Source: Clostridiales bacterium (GTDB lineage Bacteria; Bacillota; Clostridia; Peptostreptococcales; Anaerovoracaceae). Taken from it: a stretch of DNA of 34,010 nt. The notes below the pieces were generated by a model, which was not told the DNA's origin, ran no database searches, and saw only the letters and a list, made by a program, of their open reading frames with translations. The DNA is taken from assembly GCA_015058275.1 (NCBI GenBank), contig SVCQ01000023.1, positions 1 to 34,010 on the forward strand, written 5' to 3'. A program made the position numbers and the translations under genes. Positions 17,175 through 25,091 of the stretch are shown here, one piece after another (positions within the stretch are counted from its first letter, which is position 1; each line of letters opens with the position of its first letter).

Positions 17175-18361
17175 CTCCTCACCGCCTTCCGCCGCTTGGA
17201 GACATTGAGTGCAATGCCCATCGCGATCATGAACGACCATATCGAAGTACCGCCGTAACTGATGAACGGCAGCGTGATGCCTGTCGCCGGCATCGATGAA
17301 GTTACAACTGCTACGTTTATGACGACCTGCAGTCCGAGCATTACGGCAACGCCCGTTGCAAGGTAGAATCCGAGTTTGTCAGGCGCCCTGAGGGCGACCA
17401 TTATGAGTCTGAACAGCAGGATGATGTATACGAGCATCAGGATAACGAAGCCTATGTATCCGAGTTCCTCTCCCAGAACGGCCAGTATGAAGTCGTTTTG
17501 AGGTTCAGGCAGGTAGAGATTTTTGGCTACGCTCCTGCCGAAGCCCAGTCCCTTGAGACCTCCGTTGCCGAGGGCTATGAGCCCCTGCGACACCTGATAT
17601 CCGTCGCCCTGTCTGTCTGCGAACGGATCCATGAAGCTCGTGATCCTCCGGTACCAGTGGTACGGTGTCTTGGCAGTTATGATGTAGAAGTAACCGGCTA
17701 CACCCGCAGCCGCAGGCGCAGCCAGGAATAGCAGATTGAGTCCCGCCACGAGCATTATGGCTCCCATGATGGCAACGATTACGATAGCCGTGGAGAGGTT
17801 CGGCTGCTTGACGATGAGACCGAAGTGAACGAGCATGACAGCAAAGAGCACGCCGAGTCCCCTGAGGCTCCTGATATTATCAGGGTCCTTTGCAAGGAAT
17901 ACCGATGTGAATACGATCATGGCCACCTTTGAGAACTCGGAAGGTGTTATGCGTATGCCGAATATCGAGATCCATCTCTGGGCGTTGTTGACCGAAGTAC
18001 CGATGAGCATTACCAGTATCAGCAGCAGCACCGAGGCCGCCATTATGATATTGCCGAACTTCATGTAATAGTGGTAGTCGAAGTTGGCCACAACCAGCAT
18101 GATGAAAAAGCCCGTCAGCACAAAGAACAGCTGCCTGAAGAGATAGTATGTAGGGTCCGGATTGGACGAATTGATCGTCTGGTAATAACCCGCACTGAAT
18201 ACCATGGCTACGCCGAAGAGAGACAGCAGCAGTACAATGACGACCACGCCAAAGTCATAGCCGCCTATGACGCGGCCAAGACCTGTGCCGAATGACTTCG
18301 CCTCGCCTACGATGCGTCCGGCTCTGCCTGTCTTGTTTACCTCAGCATTTCCTTGAGACAT
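17171..18361 (-). CDS. ftsW: FtsW, SEDS-family septal peptidoglycan polymerase
   Basis: The 396-residue polytopic membrane protein has about ten hydrophobic segments from residue 36 onward and SEDS motifs: ITPSEFSKVAMIVF, KQPNLSTAIVI, GDGYQVSQGLIALGNGGLKGLGFGRS, EPQNDFILAVLGEELG and ITLPFISYGGTS. It polymerises lipid II glycan strands together with the septal PBP encoded three genes upstream. It overlaps the murD end by 25 nt. The ATG at 18361 has AAGGA directly next to it and GAGG further upstream, so initiation is probably coupled to murD translation. RodA is the alternative paralogue, but the position between murD and murG favours FtsW. Confidence 0.95.
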   Translation of the reverse strand: MSQGNAEVNKTGRAGRIVGEAKSFGTGLGRVIGGYDFGVVVIVLLLSLFGVAMVFSAGYYQTINSSNPDPTYYLFRQLFFVLTGFFIMLVVANFDYHYYMKFGNIIMAASVLLLILVMLIGTSVNNAQRWISIFGIRITPSEFSKVAMIVFTSVFLAKDPDNIRSLRGLGVLFAVMLVHFGLIVKQPNLSTAIVIVAIMGAIMLVAGLNLLFLAAPAAAGVAGYFYIITAKTPYHWYRRITSFMDPFADRQGDGYQVSQGLIALGNGGLKGLGFGRSVAKNLYLPEPQNDFILAVLGEELGYIGFVILMLVYIILLFRLIMVALRAPDKLGFYLATGVAVMLGLQVVINVAVVTSSMPATGITLPFISYGGTSIWSFMIAMGIALNVSKRRKAVRR

Positions 18362-19722
18362 TCCTTGAAGTGCTTTCCTCTCTGCTCATAGCTGCTGTAC
18401 ATGTCCCAGCTCGCGCATGCAGGTGACAGGAGAACCTTGTCCCCCGGCTTTGCAAGCTCAGCGGCCTTACGCACGCATTCAGGCATGTCCTTGCAGTTGT
18501 GTATGTCTGTGAATCCGCTCCTGCGGGCGCTCTCCTCTATGATTGGAGCGTCCCTGCCGAGCAGTATGAGCTCTTTGACGGCACCACTGAAGTGGGCTGC
18601 AAGCTCGTCAAAACTCTGCCCCTTGCCGTCTCCTCCGGCGATCAGGATGATCCTGTCTTTGAGGGCCTTGATGGCTATAACGGCTGCATCGACGTTGGTG
18701 CCCTTTGAATCGTTGTAGTAATCGACATCGTCTATTGTGCCGCAGTACTCGATCCTGTGCTCTACGCCGGCAAAGTTCTTTACGGTCTCCGAGATGATCT
18801 CAGTGTCTATGCCCGCAAAGAAGCATATTGCGGAAGCTGCAAGAACGTTCTCGACATTGTGGTCTCCTATGATCTGAAGCTCCGCCCTGTCGCAGATGAG
18901 ATGCTTCTCCCCGTCGAACCCCTTTACGACAATGCTTGATCCGTCAAGGTAGGCGCCGACCTCAGGCTCTGAAGTCCTGCTGAACGGTATGACGGTCGCT
19001 TCGGTATCCGATGCGATCCTAAATGCATCCTTGTCATCTGCGTTGATGACCAGATAGTCGTCTGAAGTCTGGTTGGCGGCTATCCTGGCCTTTGCCTGTC
19101 CGTAAGCCTCCATTGTACCGTGTCTGTTGAGATGATCCGGCGTCAGATTGAGTATGGCGGATACGACCGGTCTGAAGTCCTCTGTAGTCTCGAGCTGGAA
19201 TGACGAGACTTCCGTAACGAGCCAGTCTTTGTCAGTAGTACCGAGAGCCTCGGATACCACCGGGTTGCCGATATTGCCTACAACGGCTGTATTTCGCCCT
19301 GAGGCCTTGAATATCTCCCCCACCAGCGTAGTAGTCGTTGTCTTGCCGTTCGTGCCTGTAATGGCCGCAAACTTAGCATTTCCTATCCTGTAGGCCAGCT
19401 CTATCTCTCCTATTATCTCGAGGCCTATCCTCTGCGCTTCACGTATGAAGCCCAGGCTGAGAGGGACTCCCGGGCTCATAACGAGCATGTCGTAATCCCT
19501 CATGTCATACGGCTCTTCGCCGAGCCATGCCTTGATGCCTTCGTTCTCCATGTAGCTGAGGAACTGAGTGTCGAGTCCGTCCGGGGTCTTTGAATCCTGG
19601 ACGCTTACAACAGCGCCGGACTCATTGAGCGCGCGGACAGCAGCCTTGCCGGATTTACCGAGGCCTACTACAAGCACTCTCCTCCCTTTTAAAGTCTGTC
19701 TGTATGATTCTCCTCTTTTCAT
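18337..19722 (-). CDS. murD: UDP-N-acetylmuramoyl-L-alanine--D-glutamate ligase
   Basis: Adds D-glutamate to UDP-MurNAc-L-Ala in the cytosol, using ATP. The 461-residue protein has the N-terminal UDP-binding fold (GRRVLVVGLGKSGKAA, 13-28), the Mur ligase P-loop ITGTNGKTTTT (121-131), LNLTPDHLNRHG, and the MurD signature YYNDSKGTNVDA with SPACASWDMYSSYEQRG near the C-terminus. The start is ATG 19722 (MKRGESYRQ), with AAAGGA 9-10 nt upstream; an in-frame 18-residue extension overlapping mraY is rejected. It lies 20 nt downstream of mraY. Confidence 0.97.
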   Translation of the reverse strand: MKRGESYRQTLKGRRVLVVGLGKSGKAAVRALNESGAVVSVQDSKTPDGLDTQFLSYMENEGIKAWLGEEPYDMRDYDMLVMSPGVPLSLGFIREAQRIGLEIIGEIELAYRIGNAKFAAITGTNGKTTTTTLVGEIFKASGRNTAVVGNIGNPVVSEALGTTDKDWLVTEVSSFQLETTEDFRPVVSAILNLTPDHLNRHGTMEAYGQAKARIAANQTSDDYLVINADDKDAFRIASDTEATVIPFSRTSEPEVGAYLDGSSIVVKGFDGEKHLICDRAELQIIGDHNVENVLAASAICFFAGIDTEIISETVKNFAGVEHRIEYCGTIDDVDYYNDSKGTNVDAAVIAIKALKDRIILIAGGDGKGQSFDELAAHFSGAVKELILLGRDAPIIEESARRSGFTDIHNCKDMPECVRKAAELAKPGDKVLLSPACASWDMYSSYEQRGKHFKECLKEMLR

Positions 19723-19742
19723 GGTCTTATGTCCTTTTATTA

Positions 19743-20729
19743 TTAAACTACTGATAATACGGCAATGATGCAGCATACGAACGTGAACAGGCAGAATACC
19801 CTTACCACCTTGGTCTCATGCCAGCCGCCGAGTTCGAAATGATGGTGTATAGGCGCCATCCTGAAAACTCTCTTGCCACCTGTCTTCTTGAAATACGTTA
19901 CCTGGATGATCACCGAAAGAGCCTCTATGACGTATATGAGGCCGGCTATCGGGAGCAGCCATTCCATGTGCCCTACTATGGCCATGGCAGAGAGCACTCC
20001 TCCGAGGGCCATTGAGCCCGTGTCTCCCATGAATATCCTGGCCGGATAGTGGTTGTACACAAGGAATCCGAGCGTCGCACCGAACACCGCCTGACCTGCG
20101 ACTGCCATAGGCTCGTTGCCGGCACCGACGCACATGCCGATTATCGCAAATGTGCATGCGACTATCGATGAGGTGCTGGATGCAAGTCCGTCAAGTCCGT
20201 CCGTGAGATTGACGGCATTGGCCATCGCGACCTCGATGAATACTATGAACGGTATGTACAGCACTCCCATGTCCACCGTCCTGCCGGTGAAAGGTATCAG
20301 TACCGTCGTGCCCTCCTTGAGCATCATGAAGACCGCAAGCGCGAGTCCGAACAGCACCTGGAGCACTATCTTTTGCTTTGGTGTGAGACCTTCGTTTTGC
20401 TTTTTGGCGATCTTGTTGTAATCGTCAATGAAGCCTACGGCGCCGAAGGCGTACATGCTGAGCAGTATGGCCAGCTTGGCTGTCAGGTCGCTTCCCGGCA
20501 GGAACATGCTGATGATAAGCGATACCGTGACGCCCGCCACCATGGCTATGCCGCCCATAGTCGGGGTGCCTGCCTTGCTGAGATGGGCCTGAGGGCCCTC
20601 CTCCCTGATGAACTGCCCGAACTGCTTCTGTCTCAGAAACGGTATCATCCTCGATGTCACAAGCATGGATACCGCAAAGGCAGCCGCCGCAAGCATCGCG
20701 TATGTTGCTATTCCGTGATGATGAATCAT
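19743..20729 (-). CDS. mraY: Phospho-N-acetylmuramoyl-pentapeptide transferase
   Basis: Makes lipid I by moving phospho-MurNAc-pentapeptide to undecaprenyl phosphate in the membrane. The 328-residue polytopic protein shows TPTMGGIAM (55-63), the DDY motif (102-104), NLTDGLDGLA (174-183), FMGDTGSMALGG (233-244) and the histidine motif APIHHHFELGGW (292-303). Length and motifs are normal. The Shine-Dalgarno AGGAGAG is about 12 nt upstream of ATG 20729. It lies between the septal PBP gene (27-nt gap) and murD. Confidence 0.98.
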   Translation of the reverse strand: MIHHHGIATYAMLAAAAFAVSMLVTSRMIPFLRQKQFGQFIREEGPQAHLSKAGTPTMGGIAMVAGVTVSLIISMFLPGSDLTAKLAILLSMYAFGAVGFIDDYNKIAKKQNEGLTPKQKIVLQVLFGLALAVFMMLKEGTTVLIPFTGRTVDMGVLYIPFIVFIEVAMANAVNLTDGLDGLASSTSSIVACTFAIIGMCVGAGNEPMAVAGQAVFGATLGFLVYNHYPARIFMGDTGSMALGGVLSAMAIVGHMEWLLPIAGLIYVIEALSVIIQVTYFKKTGGKRVFRMAPIHHHFELGGWHETKVVRVFCLFTFVCCIIAVLSVV

Positions 20730-20756
20730 GACTTGATTATCTCTCCTGTCTTTTGA

Positions 20757-22904
20757 TTACTCGCTGTATATGTACACCGTAGAGCCCTTTTCGACCTTGG
20801 ATCCGGCCTTAGGGTACTGGTCGACTACCACGAACGACTGGCCCGCCGAGCTCTCAGGCATCACAGTGCACTTGAGCTTGCCGTTTTTGAGGACAGTCTC
20901 TGCGTTCTTGCTGTCGGAGCCCGTCACATCCGGCACGCTTACCATGCTCTTTTTGGTGTTCTGCTCTTCATTCTTGCTGTAGACGCGCTCCACTCCCATG
21001 TACTGGAGGGTCTTCTCCATTATATCCTTGACGATAGGTCCGGCTGTATATGCGCCGTACTCGCCCTTGGTAGGTCTGTAGACTATGACGATCATGGACA
21101 CCTGAGGATCATCCATCGGCGCCATGGCTATGAACGAAGTATTGGTGGCCTCGCTGTACTTGTTGCCGGATACACGGTTAGCGGTACCGGTCTTGCCGCC
21201 GACCCTGTAGCCCGGTACGTAAGCTGTGGTGCCGCCCGCATCGGACACGTAGTACTCCATGATGTCGCAGAGCTTGTCGGCAGTGGCCTCGGACACCACC
21301 TGCCTCACCTTGACATCCTCCATCTCCTTGACGGTCTCGCCGTTCTCGTCGACGATCTTTTTGACGACCTTAGGCTTCATGAGGACGCCCCCGTTGCCGA
21401 AGCTGTTGACCGCGCAGAGCAGCTGAAGCGGAGTCACGGCTATACCCTGTCCGTAGCCTGTAGTCGCAAGGTCTACATCGCTCATGGTCTCAGGGTCCTT
21501 GATTATTGAATATCCCTCGCCCGGCAGATCGATGCCCGTCTGGTCATTGAAGCCGAAGAGGTCTATGTAGTTGTAGAAGGTCGGCGCGCCCATGTCCAGA
21601 GCGACCCTGGCAAGCGCAGGGTTGCAGGAATTACCTACCGCGACTTTGAGGTTTTGCGTACCGTGGGAGTGCAGGCAGTGCAGATCGTAGTCGCCAACGT
21701 GGATGCTGCCTCCGCAGTAATACGTCGACTTGCTGGTGGCGCTGCCCGACTCAAGGGCGGAAGCAGCAGCTATCAGCTTGAAAGTGGAGCCCGGCTCGTA
21801 TACGTCGCTTATGGCCCTGACCGTCCACATCCTGCTGAGGTATTCGGTCTGGTCCTTTTCGCTCATCTTTTCGAATCTGGCCTTCTCTTCCTTGTCCGAA
21901 GGCTCCCAGGAATTGTTAGGATCGTACTCCGGAGTAGATGCCATTGCAAGCACATCTCCTGTCTTTGGATTCATGACTATACAGGTGATGGCCTCCGCCC
22001 CTGTCTTGTCCATGCCTGTCTCAAGAGCATCCTCGGCAAAGTGCTGTATGACGGAATCCACCGTTGTGACTATGCTCTTGCCGTTCTGGGCTTTGTAATA
22101 CTTGGTCTTGCTGTTTGAGAGAGTGTCTCCGTTGTTGTCGGTCGTCCTGACTGTCCTGCCCTTTACGCCCGCAAGCACGGAATTGTACTCATACTCGAGC
22201 CCGGAGCGTCCGACGTTGTCGGAATTGACGCCTCCGAGTATCTGTGATGCGAAGGCCCCGTTAGGGTAATACCTCGCGGCTCTTGTCTTTACTATCACGT
22301 TGTTGCCGAATTCCTTCTCGGCCTTTTCGACCTGCTCTCTTGTGAGTCCCTCAGCCAGCAGCACGAGATTGTCTTCTCCCTCGAGGAGCTTTTTGATCTC
22401 CTCCTTGTCCTTGCCGGTGATCTCGGCTATGCGGGCTATGGTCTTCTCTCTCTCGGCATTGCTTATCTCCTCGTCCTTGTAGAGATATTGCGTATATGCG
22501 TATAGCTCGTACTCTGTCACGGACTCTGCGAGAGTGGTCATCTGCGAGTCAAATATTGAACCCCTGACAGGATCGATCTCGGTGTCTACCTTTTGCATCT
22601 CGGCGGCCATGACGCTGAGTTCATCCGCCCTGAATATCTGCCAGTAGCCCATGCGCAGGATGAGGATGCTGAGAAGGAAAAGGATCGCAGCAAAACCGCC
22701 CGCCAGTCTCCTGCGGTTACTGGCGCTGATCCTCTGGTCGCTGACTCCGGATCTCTCAGGCTCTGCGATGAAGGCCTCCGGCTCGGGTTCCCTGTGTCTG
22801 CGGGCGGATTTGCGCTCCCTGCGAGACATGGTCTTTTCGAGTTCGGCTTCCTTTCGGGCCTGATTCTTTTTACGGATTTTGGCTCTCTTTTTGTCTGCGT
22901 TCAT
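20757..22904 (-). CDS. Septal class B penicillin-binding protein (SpoVD/FtsI-like) with PASTA domain
   Basis: The 715-residue transpeptidase has a basic cytosolic tail (1-66), one transmembrane helix (about 67-90), a PBP dimerisation domain with IDPVRGSIFDS (110-120), and a transpeptidase domain with catalytic STFK (373-376), SCN (426-428) and KTGT (571-574). One C-terminal PASTA domain follows (about 653-715, SVPDVTGSDSKNAETVL...). It crosslinks septal peptidoglycan with FtsW. The PASTA domain and the place before mraY recall the spoVD/pbpB pair of Bacillus; which role applies here is open. ATG 22904 has AAGGA immediately adjacent. It has its own consensus promoter, separated from ftsL by a terminator. 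Confidence 0.93.
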   Translation of the reverse strand: MNADKKRAKIRKKNQARKEAELEKTMSRRERKSARRHREPEPEAFIAEPERSGVSDQRISASNRRRLAGGFAAILFLLSILILRMGYWQIFRADELSVMAAEMQKVDTEIDPVRGSIFDSQMTTLAESVTEYELYAYTQYLYKDEEISNAEREKTIARIAEITGKDKEEIKKLLEGEDNLVLLAEGLTREQVEKAEKEFGNNVIVKTRAARYYPNGAFASQILGGVNSDNVGRSGLEYEYNSVLAGVKGRTVRTTDNNGDTLSNSKTKYYKAQNGKSIVTTVDSVIQHFAEDALETGMDKTGAEAITCIVMNPKTGDVLAMASTPEYDPNNSWEPSDKEEKARFEKMSEKDQTEYLSRMWTVRAISDVYEPGSTFKLIAAASALESGSATSKSTYYCGGSIHVGDYDLHCLHSHGTQNLKVAVGNSCNPALARVALDMGAPTFYNYIDLFGFNDQTGIDLPGEGYSIIKDPETMSDVDLATTGYGQGIAVTPLQLLCAVNSFGNGGVLMKPKVVKKIVDENGETVKEMEDVKVRQVVSEATADKLCDIMEYYVSDAGGTTAYVPGYRVGGKTGTANRVSGNKYSEATNTSFIAMAPMDDPQVSMIVIVYRPTKGEYGAYTAGPIVKDIMEKTLQYMGVERVYSKNEEQNTKKSMVSVPDVTGSDSKNAETVLKNGKLKCTVMPESSAGQSFVVVDQYPKAGSKVEKGSTVYIYSE

Positions 22905-22938
22905 TCCTTATCGTCTGCATGCATAAATATGCCGATAC

Positions 22939-22967
22939 ATTATACTACATCTAGTAGCCGGATTCAA
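22939..22967 (-). promoter_or_regulatory. Sigma-A promoter of the spoVD-like PBP gene
   Basis: On the minus strand TTGAAT (22967-22962) lies 17 bp from a perfect TATAAT (22944-22939). It is directly downstream of the ftsL terminator hairpin and 34 bp from the PBP start codon. It should drive the spoVD-mraY-murD-ftsW-murG-ftsQ segment independently of the mraZ promoter. Confidence 0.85.
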
Positions 22968-22986
22968 AAATTTATACCGCATTTAG

Positions 22987-23022
22987 AAAAAACGCCACCG
23001 AACCGCTACGGGATCAGTGGCC
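22987..23022 (-). terminator. Terminator or attenuator after ftsL
   Basis: On the minus strand GGCCAC...GTGGCG forms an outer stem (GCCAC/GTGGC, 23021-23017 with 22998-22994). CCG-TAG-CGG can pair inside it, and the stem is followed by TTTTTT. It lies within the division cluster between ftsL and the PBP gene, so it would split the cluster into two transcription units or attenuate read-through. Confidence 0.75.
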
Positions 23023-23043
23023 TTTTTCCTATCACTCCGAATA

Positions 23044-23385
23044 TTACTTATATGCTTCGCTTCTTATAGCATCCGCAAGTCCCTGGTCGCTTTCGTCTGC
23101 CGATCCGAGTCTTATGCAGTTATCCGAAGTCGGATAGACCATGCCGTAATCCTGCGTAGCTATCTTTTCGATCTTTGTGACCTTGGTCTCCTCGACGATC
23201 TGGCTGCTGAGGGAGTCGATCTCCGCCTGCAGGTATTCATTCTGCTCTTCGAGAACGTTGTTCTCATGCTGGATGATGGCACCGTATGACCTCATGCCAA
23301 TAAGAACGAATATACCCAGCATCATTATAGCCAGGATCTTTATCACGCTTTTCCTGTCAGCTCTGATTCTCTCGTGTCTTGACAT
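23044..23385 (-). CDS. ftsL: FtsL/DivIC-type division protein
   Basis: The 113-residue bitopic protein has a short basic cytosolic tail (1-13), one transmembrane helix (about 14-36), and an extracytoplasmic leucine-zipper-like coiled coil (about 38-70: NNVLEEQNEYLQAEIDSLSS). FtsL sequences are poorly conserved. Topology, length and location between rsmH and the septal PBP gene make the call. It should form the FtsL-DivIC-FtsQ scaffold that activates FtsW and the PBP. ATG 23385 has AGGGGATGCAGGT upstream. Confidence 0.85.
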   Translation of the reverse strand: MSRHERIRADRKSVIKILAIMMLGIFVLIGMRSYGAIIQHENNVLEEQNEYLQAEIDSLSSQIVEETKVTKIEKIATQDYGMVYPTSDNCIRLGSADESDQGLADAIRSEAYK

Positions 23386-23421
23386 ACCTGCATCCCCTGA
23401 AATAACCTGCGTGTGTTTTAC

Positions 23422-24354
23422 TTACAGTTTTTCGAGAACTCTGAGCTTGGCGCTCCTGGCCCTCGGATTGTTATCGATCTCTTCGTCCGAAGGTATCACC
23501 GGCTTCCTTGTGACTCTCTTTACGTCGGCCTTCCTGCCGCATACACATACCGGGAACTCCTTTGGACATGTGCACGGATCCAGCCTGCGCTCGAACTCGT
23601 TTTTGACTATCCTGTCCTCGAGAGAGTGGAAGGTTATCACCGCTATCCTGCCCCCGCTTGCGAGCAGGTCAGGCAGGTGCTCTGCCGCGTCCCTCAGATG
23701 TCCGAGTTCGTCATTGACCTCTATCCTGATGGCCTGGAATGTCCTCTTGGCCGGATGAGGTCCCGTCCTCCTTGCCTTGGCCGGTATGGCTGCCTTGATG
23801 ATCTCTGTCAGCCTTTCCGTTGAATCTATCGGAGAGGCTTCCCTCTCCCTTACGATGAACTCCGCTATCCTGCGTGCCCATCGCTCTTCGCCGTATTCTT
23901 TGATGATCCTCTCAAGCTCGGCTGCGCTGTATCCGTTTACTATGTCGTATGCGGTGAGCTTGTCCCCTGCATCCATTCTCATGTCGAGAGGAGCATCGTT
24001 CATGTATGAGAAGCCTCTCTCCGGATTGTCGAGCTGGTATGAGCTGACTCCCAGATCCAGCAGTATGCCGTCCACCCCGGTCCCGGCCGCGCTGCTGATA
24101 GCTTCGATATCGCTGTAGTTGGCGTGTACGAATTTCTTATTGCATCCGTATCCGGCAAGTCTCGCTTCGGCAGCCGCCAGAGCCTCTTCGTCTCTGTCTA
24201 CGGCTATCAGAGTGCCATTGGCGCTCAGCCTCTCGCATATGCCGGAGGAATGTCCGCCCCCGCCTACCGTGCCGTCTACATATATGCCGTCTGGCTTTAT
24301 GTCCAGAGCCGTCATGACTTCGTCAAACATTACGGGTACATGTGCAAATTCCAT
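23422..24354 (-). CDS. rsmH: 16S rRNA (cytosine-N4) methyltransferase RsmH (MraW)
   Basis: Methylates N4 of C1402 (E. coli numbering) in the 16S rRNA decoding centre, using SAM. The 310-residue protein starts [13 protein letters not shown], has the SAM-binding motif [15 protein letters not shown] (25-39), [46 protein letters not shown] and [13 protein letters not shown], all diagnostic of RsmH. ATG 24354 is preceded by GGAGGGGATC. It lies 9 nt downstream of mraZ, the normal arrangement. Confidence 0.98.
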   Translation of the reverse strand: MEFAHVPVMFDEVMTALDIKPDGIYVDGTVGGGGHSSGICERLSANGTLIAVDRDEEALAAAEARLAGYGCNKKFVHANYSDIEAISSAAGTGVDGILLDLGVSSYQLDNPERGFSYMNDAPLDMRMDAGDKLTAYDIVNGYSAAELERIIKEYGEERWARRIAEFIVREREASPIDSTERLTEIIKAAIPAKARRTGPHPAKRTFQAIRIEVNDELGHLRDAAEHLPDLLASGGRIAVITFHSLEDRIVKNEFERRLDPCTCPKEFPVCVCGRKADVKRVTRKPVIPSDEEIDNNPRARSAKLRVLEKL

Positions 24355-24363
24355 GATCCCCTC

Positions 24364-24795
24364 CTATATGCCGAACTCTCTGAGTTTGTCAGTGAACGAC
24401 TTGTCGTTCATCATCCCGGACGTGTCTGCAGCGGATCTTGTGTCTGCACTCCAGATCTCAACCTTGTTCATCGCTCCCATGGTCACCAGATCCTTGGTGA
24501 TGTGTGCGTACTCTCTCAGATGAGGCGGGATGAGTATCCTGCCCTGTGCGTCGAGGTCGCAGATGACGGAGTTACCGAAGAAGTCTCTTATGAATTCACG
24601 GAAGTCCGCATCCGACTGAGGCAGCTGTGCTATCTTGTCAGCCATCTCTTCGTAGTCATCCATGGTGTAGATGTACAGGCACTCGTCGAAACCCTTTGTG
24701 AGCATGCACTTGCCACCCAGCTGATCTCTGAACCTCGAAGGCACGATCATCCGGTTTTTGCTGTCTATTGTGTTCTGGTAAGTGCCGTGAAACAT
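24364..24795 (-). CDS. mraZ: MraZ, transcriptional regulator of the division/wall cluster
   Basis: The 143-residue protein begins MFHGTYQNTIDSKNRMIVPSRFRD and repeats the DxxxR half-motif at DAQGRILIPPHLRE, giving the paired SpoVT/AbrB-like fold of MraZ. In studied bacteria MraZ binds GTGGG-type repeats in front of its own gene. The length from ATG 24795 is exactly typical, although its Shine-Dalgarno (GAAAAG) is weak. An in-frame GTG start at 24885 would add 30 residues of no family character. It heads the leftward cluster and is separated from the SDR gene by about 300 bp that holds a terminator and palindromes. Confidence 0.95.
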   Translation of the reverse strand: MFHGTYQNTIDSKNRMIVPSRFRDQLGGKCMLTKGFDECLYIYTMDDYEEMADKIAQLPQSDADFREFIRDFFGNSVICDLDAQGRILIPPHLREYAHITKDLVTMGAMNKVEIWSADTRSAADTSGMMNDKSFTDKLREFGI

Positions 24796-24836
24796 CGCTT
24801 TTCGTTGAAATCTGAGGCCTGCAGAGCCCCGTTTAA

Positions 24837-24875
24837 TTACAGACTGTAGTGTGGCTTGTTCAAATAATACCCCAC
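24837..24875 (-). CDS. Possible 12-codon leader ORF upstream of mraZ
   Basis: GTG at 24875 opens a short frame, MGYYLNKPHYSL, that stops at 24837, 41 nt before the mraZ ATG. It has a good Shine-Dalgarno (AAAGGTGG) at 6-nt spacing, better than that of mraZ itself. It could be a leader peptide or chance. The same bases overlap candidate MraZ boxes. Confidence 0.2.
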   Translation of the reverse strand: MGYYLNKPHYSL

Positions 24876-24927
24876 AATTCACCACCTTTCAAACAAAACA
24901 CCTTATTTTTTGTTAATTATCCCCCAC
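24870..24927 (-). promoter_or_regulatory. Candidate MraZ-binding boxes
   Basis: On the minus strand TGGTG-AATTG-TGGGG (24884-24870) gives two TGGNG boxes with the 5-bp spacer known for MraZ operators. A further GTGGGGG lies at 24927-24921. Two adjacent boxes instead of the usual three or more make this tentative. They would support autoregulation of the mraZ operon. Confidence 0.35.
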
Positions 24928-24934
24928 TTTTTTA

Positions 24935-24952
24935 TGTAAAGTTGCCTTTACA
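24935..24952. promoter_or_regulatory. Operator-like palindrome, copy 2 (mraZ-proximal)
   Basis: TGTAAAG-TTGC-CTTTACA is a perfect 7-bp inverted repeat with a 4-base centre. Its half-sites are identical to those of the copy at 25000-25017. It lies about 140 bp upstream of the mraZ start, next to the GTGGGGG box. Confidence 0.55.
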
Positions 24953-24970
24953 AACCGCTTTTCGGACAAA

Positions 24971-25002
24971 ATAAAAAAACAGACACAATATCTTGTGTCT
25001 GT
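24971..25002 (-). terminator. Rho-independent terminator after the SDR gene
   Basis: ACAGACACAA (24979-24988) and TTGTGTCTGT (24993-25002) form a perfect 10-bp stem with a 4-base loop, followed on the minus strand by TTTTTTTATTTT. It ends the murE-SDR unit ahead of the mraZ promoter region. Confidence 0.92.
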
Positions 25003-25017
25003 AAAGTATGCTTTACA
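25000..25017. promoter_or_regulatory. Operator-like palindrome, copy 1 (terminator-proximal)
   Basis: TGTAAAG-TATG-CTTTACA is a perfect inverted repeat, 65 bp centre to centre from copy 2. It shares 3 bases with the SDR terminator stem, so in RNA the two hairpins compete at their junction. Only the 4-base centre differs between the copies. Confidence 0.55.
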
Positions 25018-25091
25018 CTATATGTATAACAGCTATTGAGGCCTTCCGGCCGGCTTTGTGTCTGTCACTTTGAGGGCCACAATATGTAGTT

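Noticed and set aside
17175-17240. 22-codon N-terminal extension of MurG inside ftsW
   Set aside because: MurG families begin at MRIVLTGG. The ATGA overlap with ftsW and the nearby GGTGAGGAG explain the downstream start.
24796-24885. 30-residue extension of MraZ from GTG 24885
   Set aside because: The segment has no MraZ character, and 143 residues from ATG 24795 is the usual length. It lies over candidate operator sequence.
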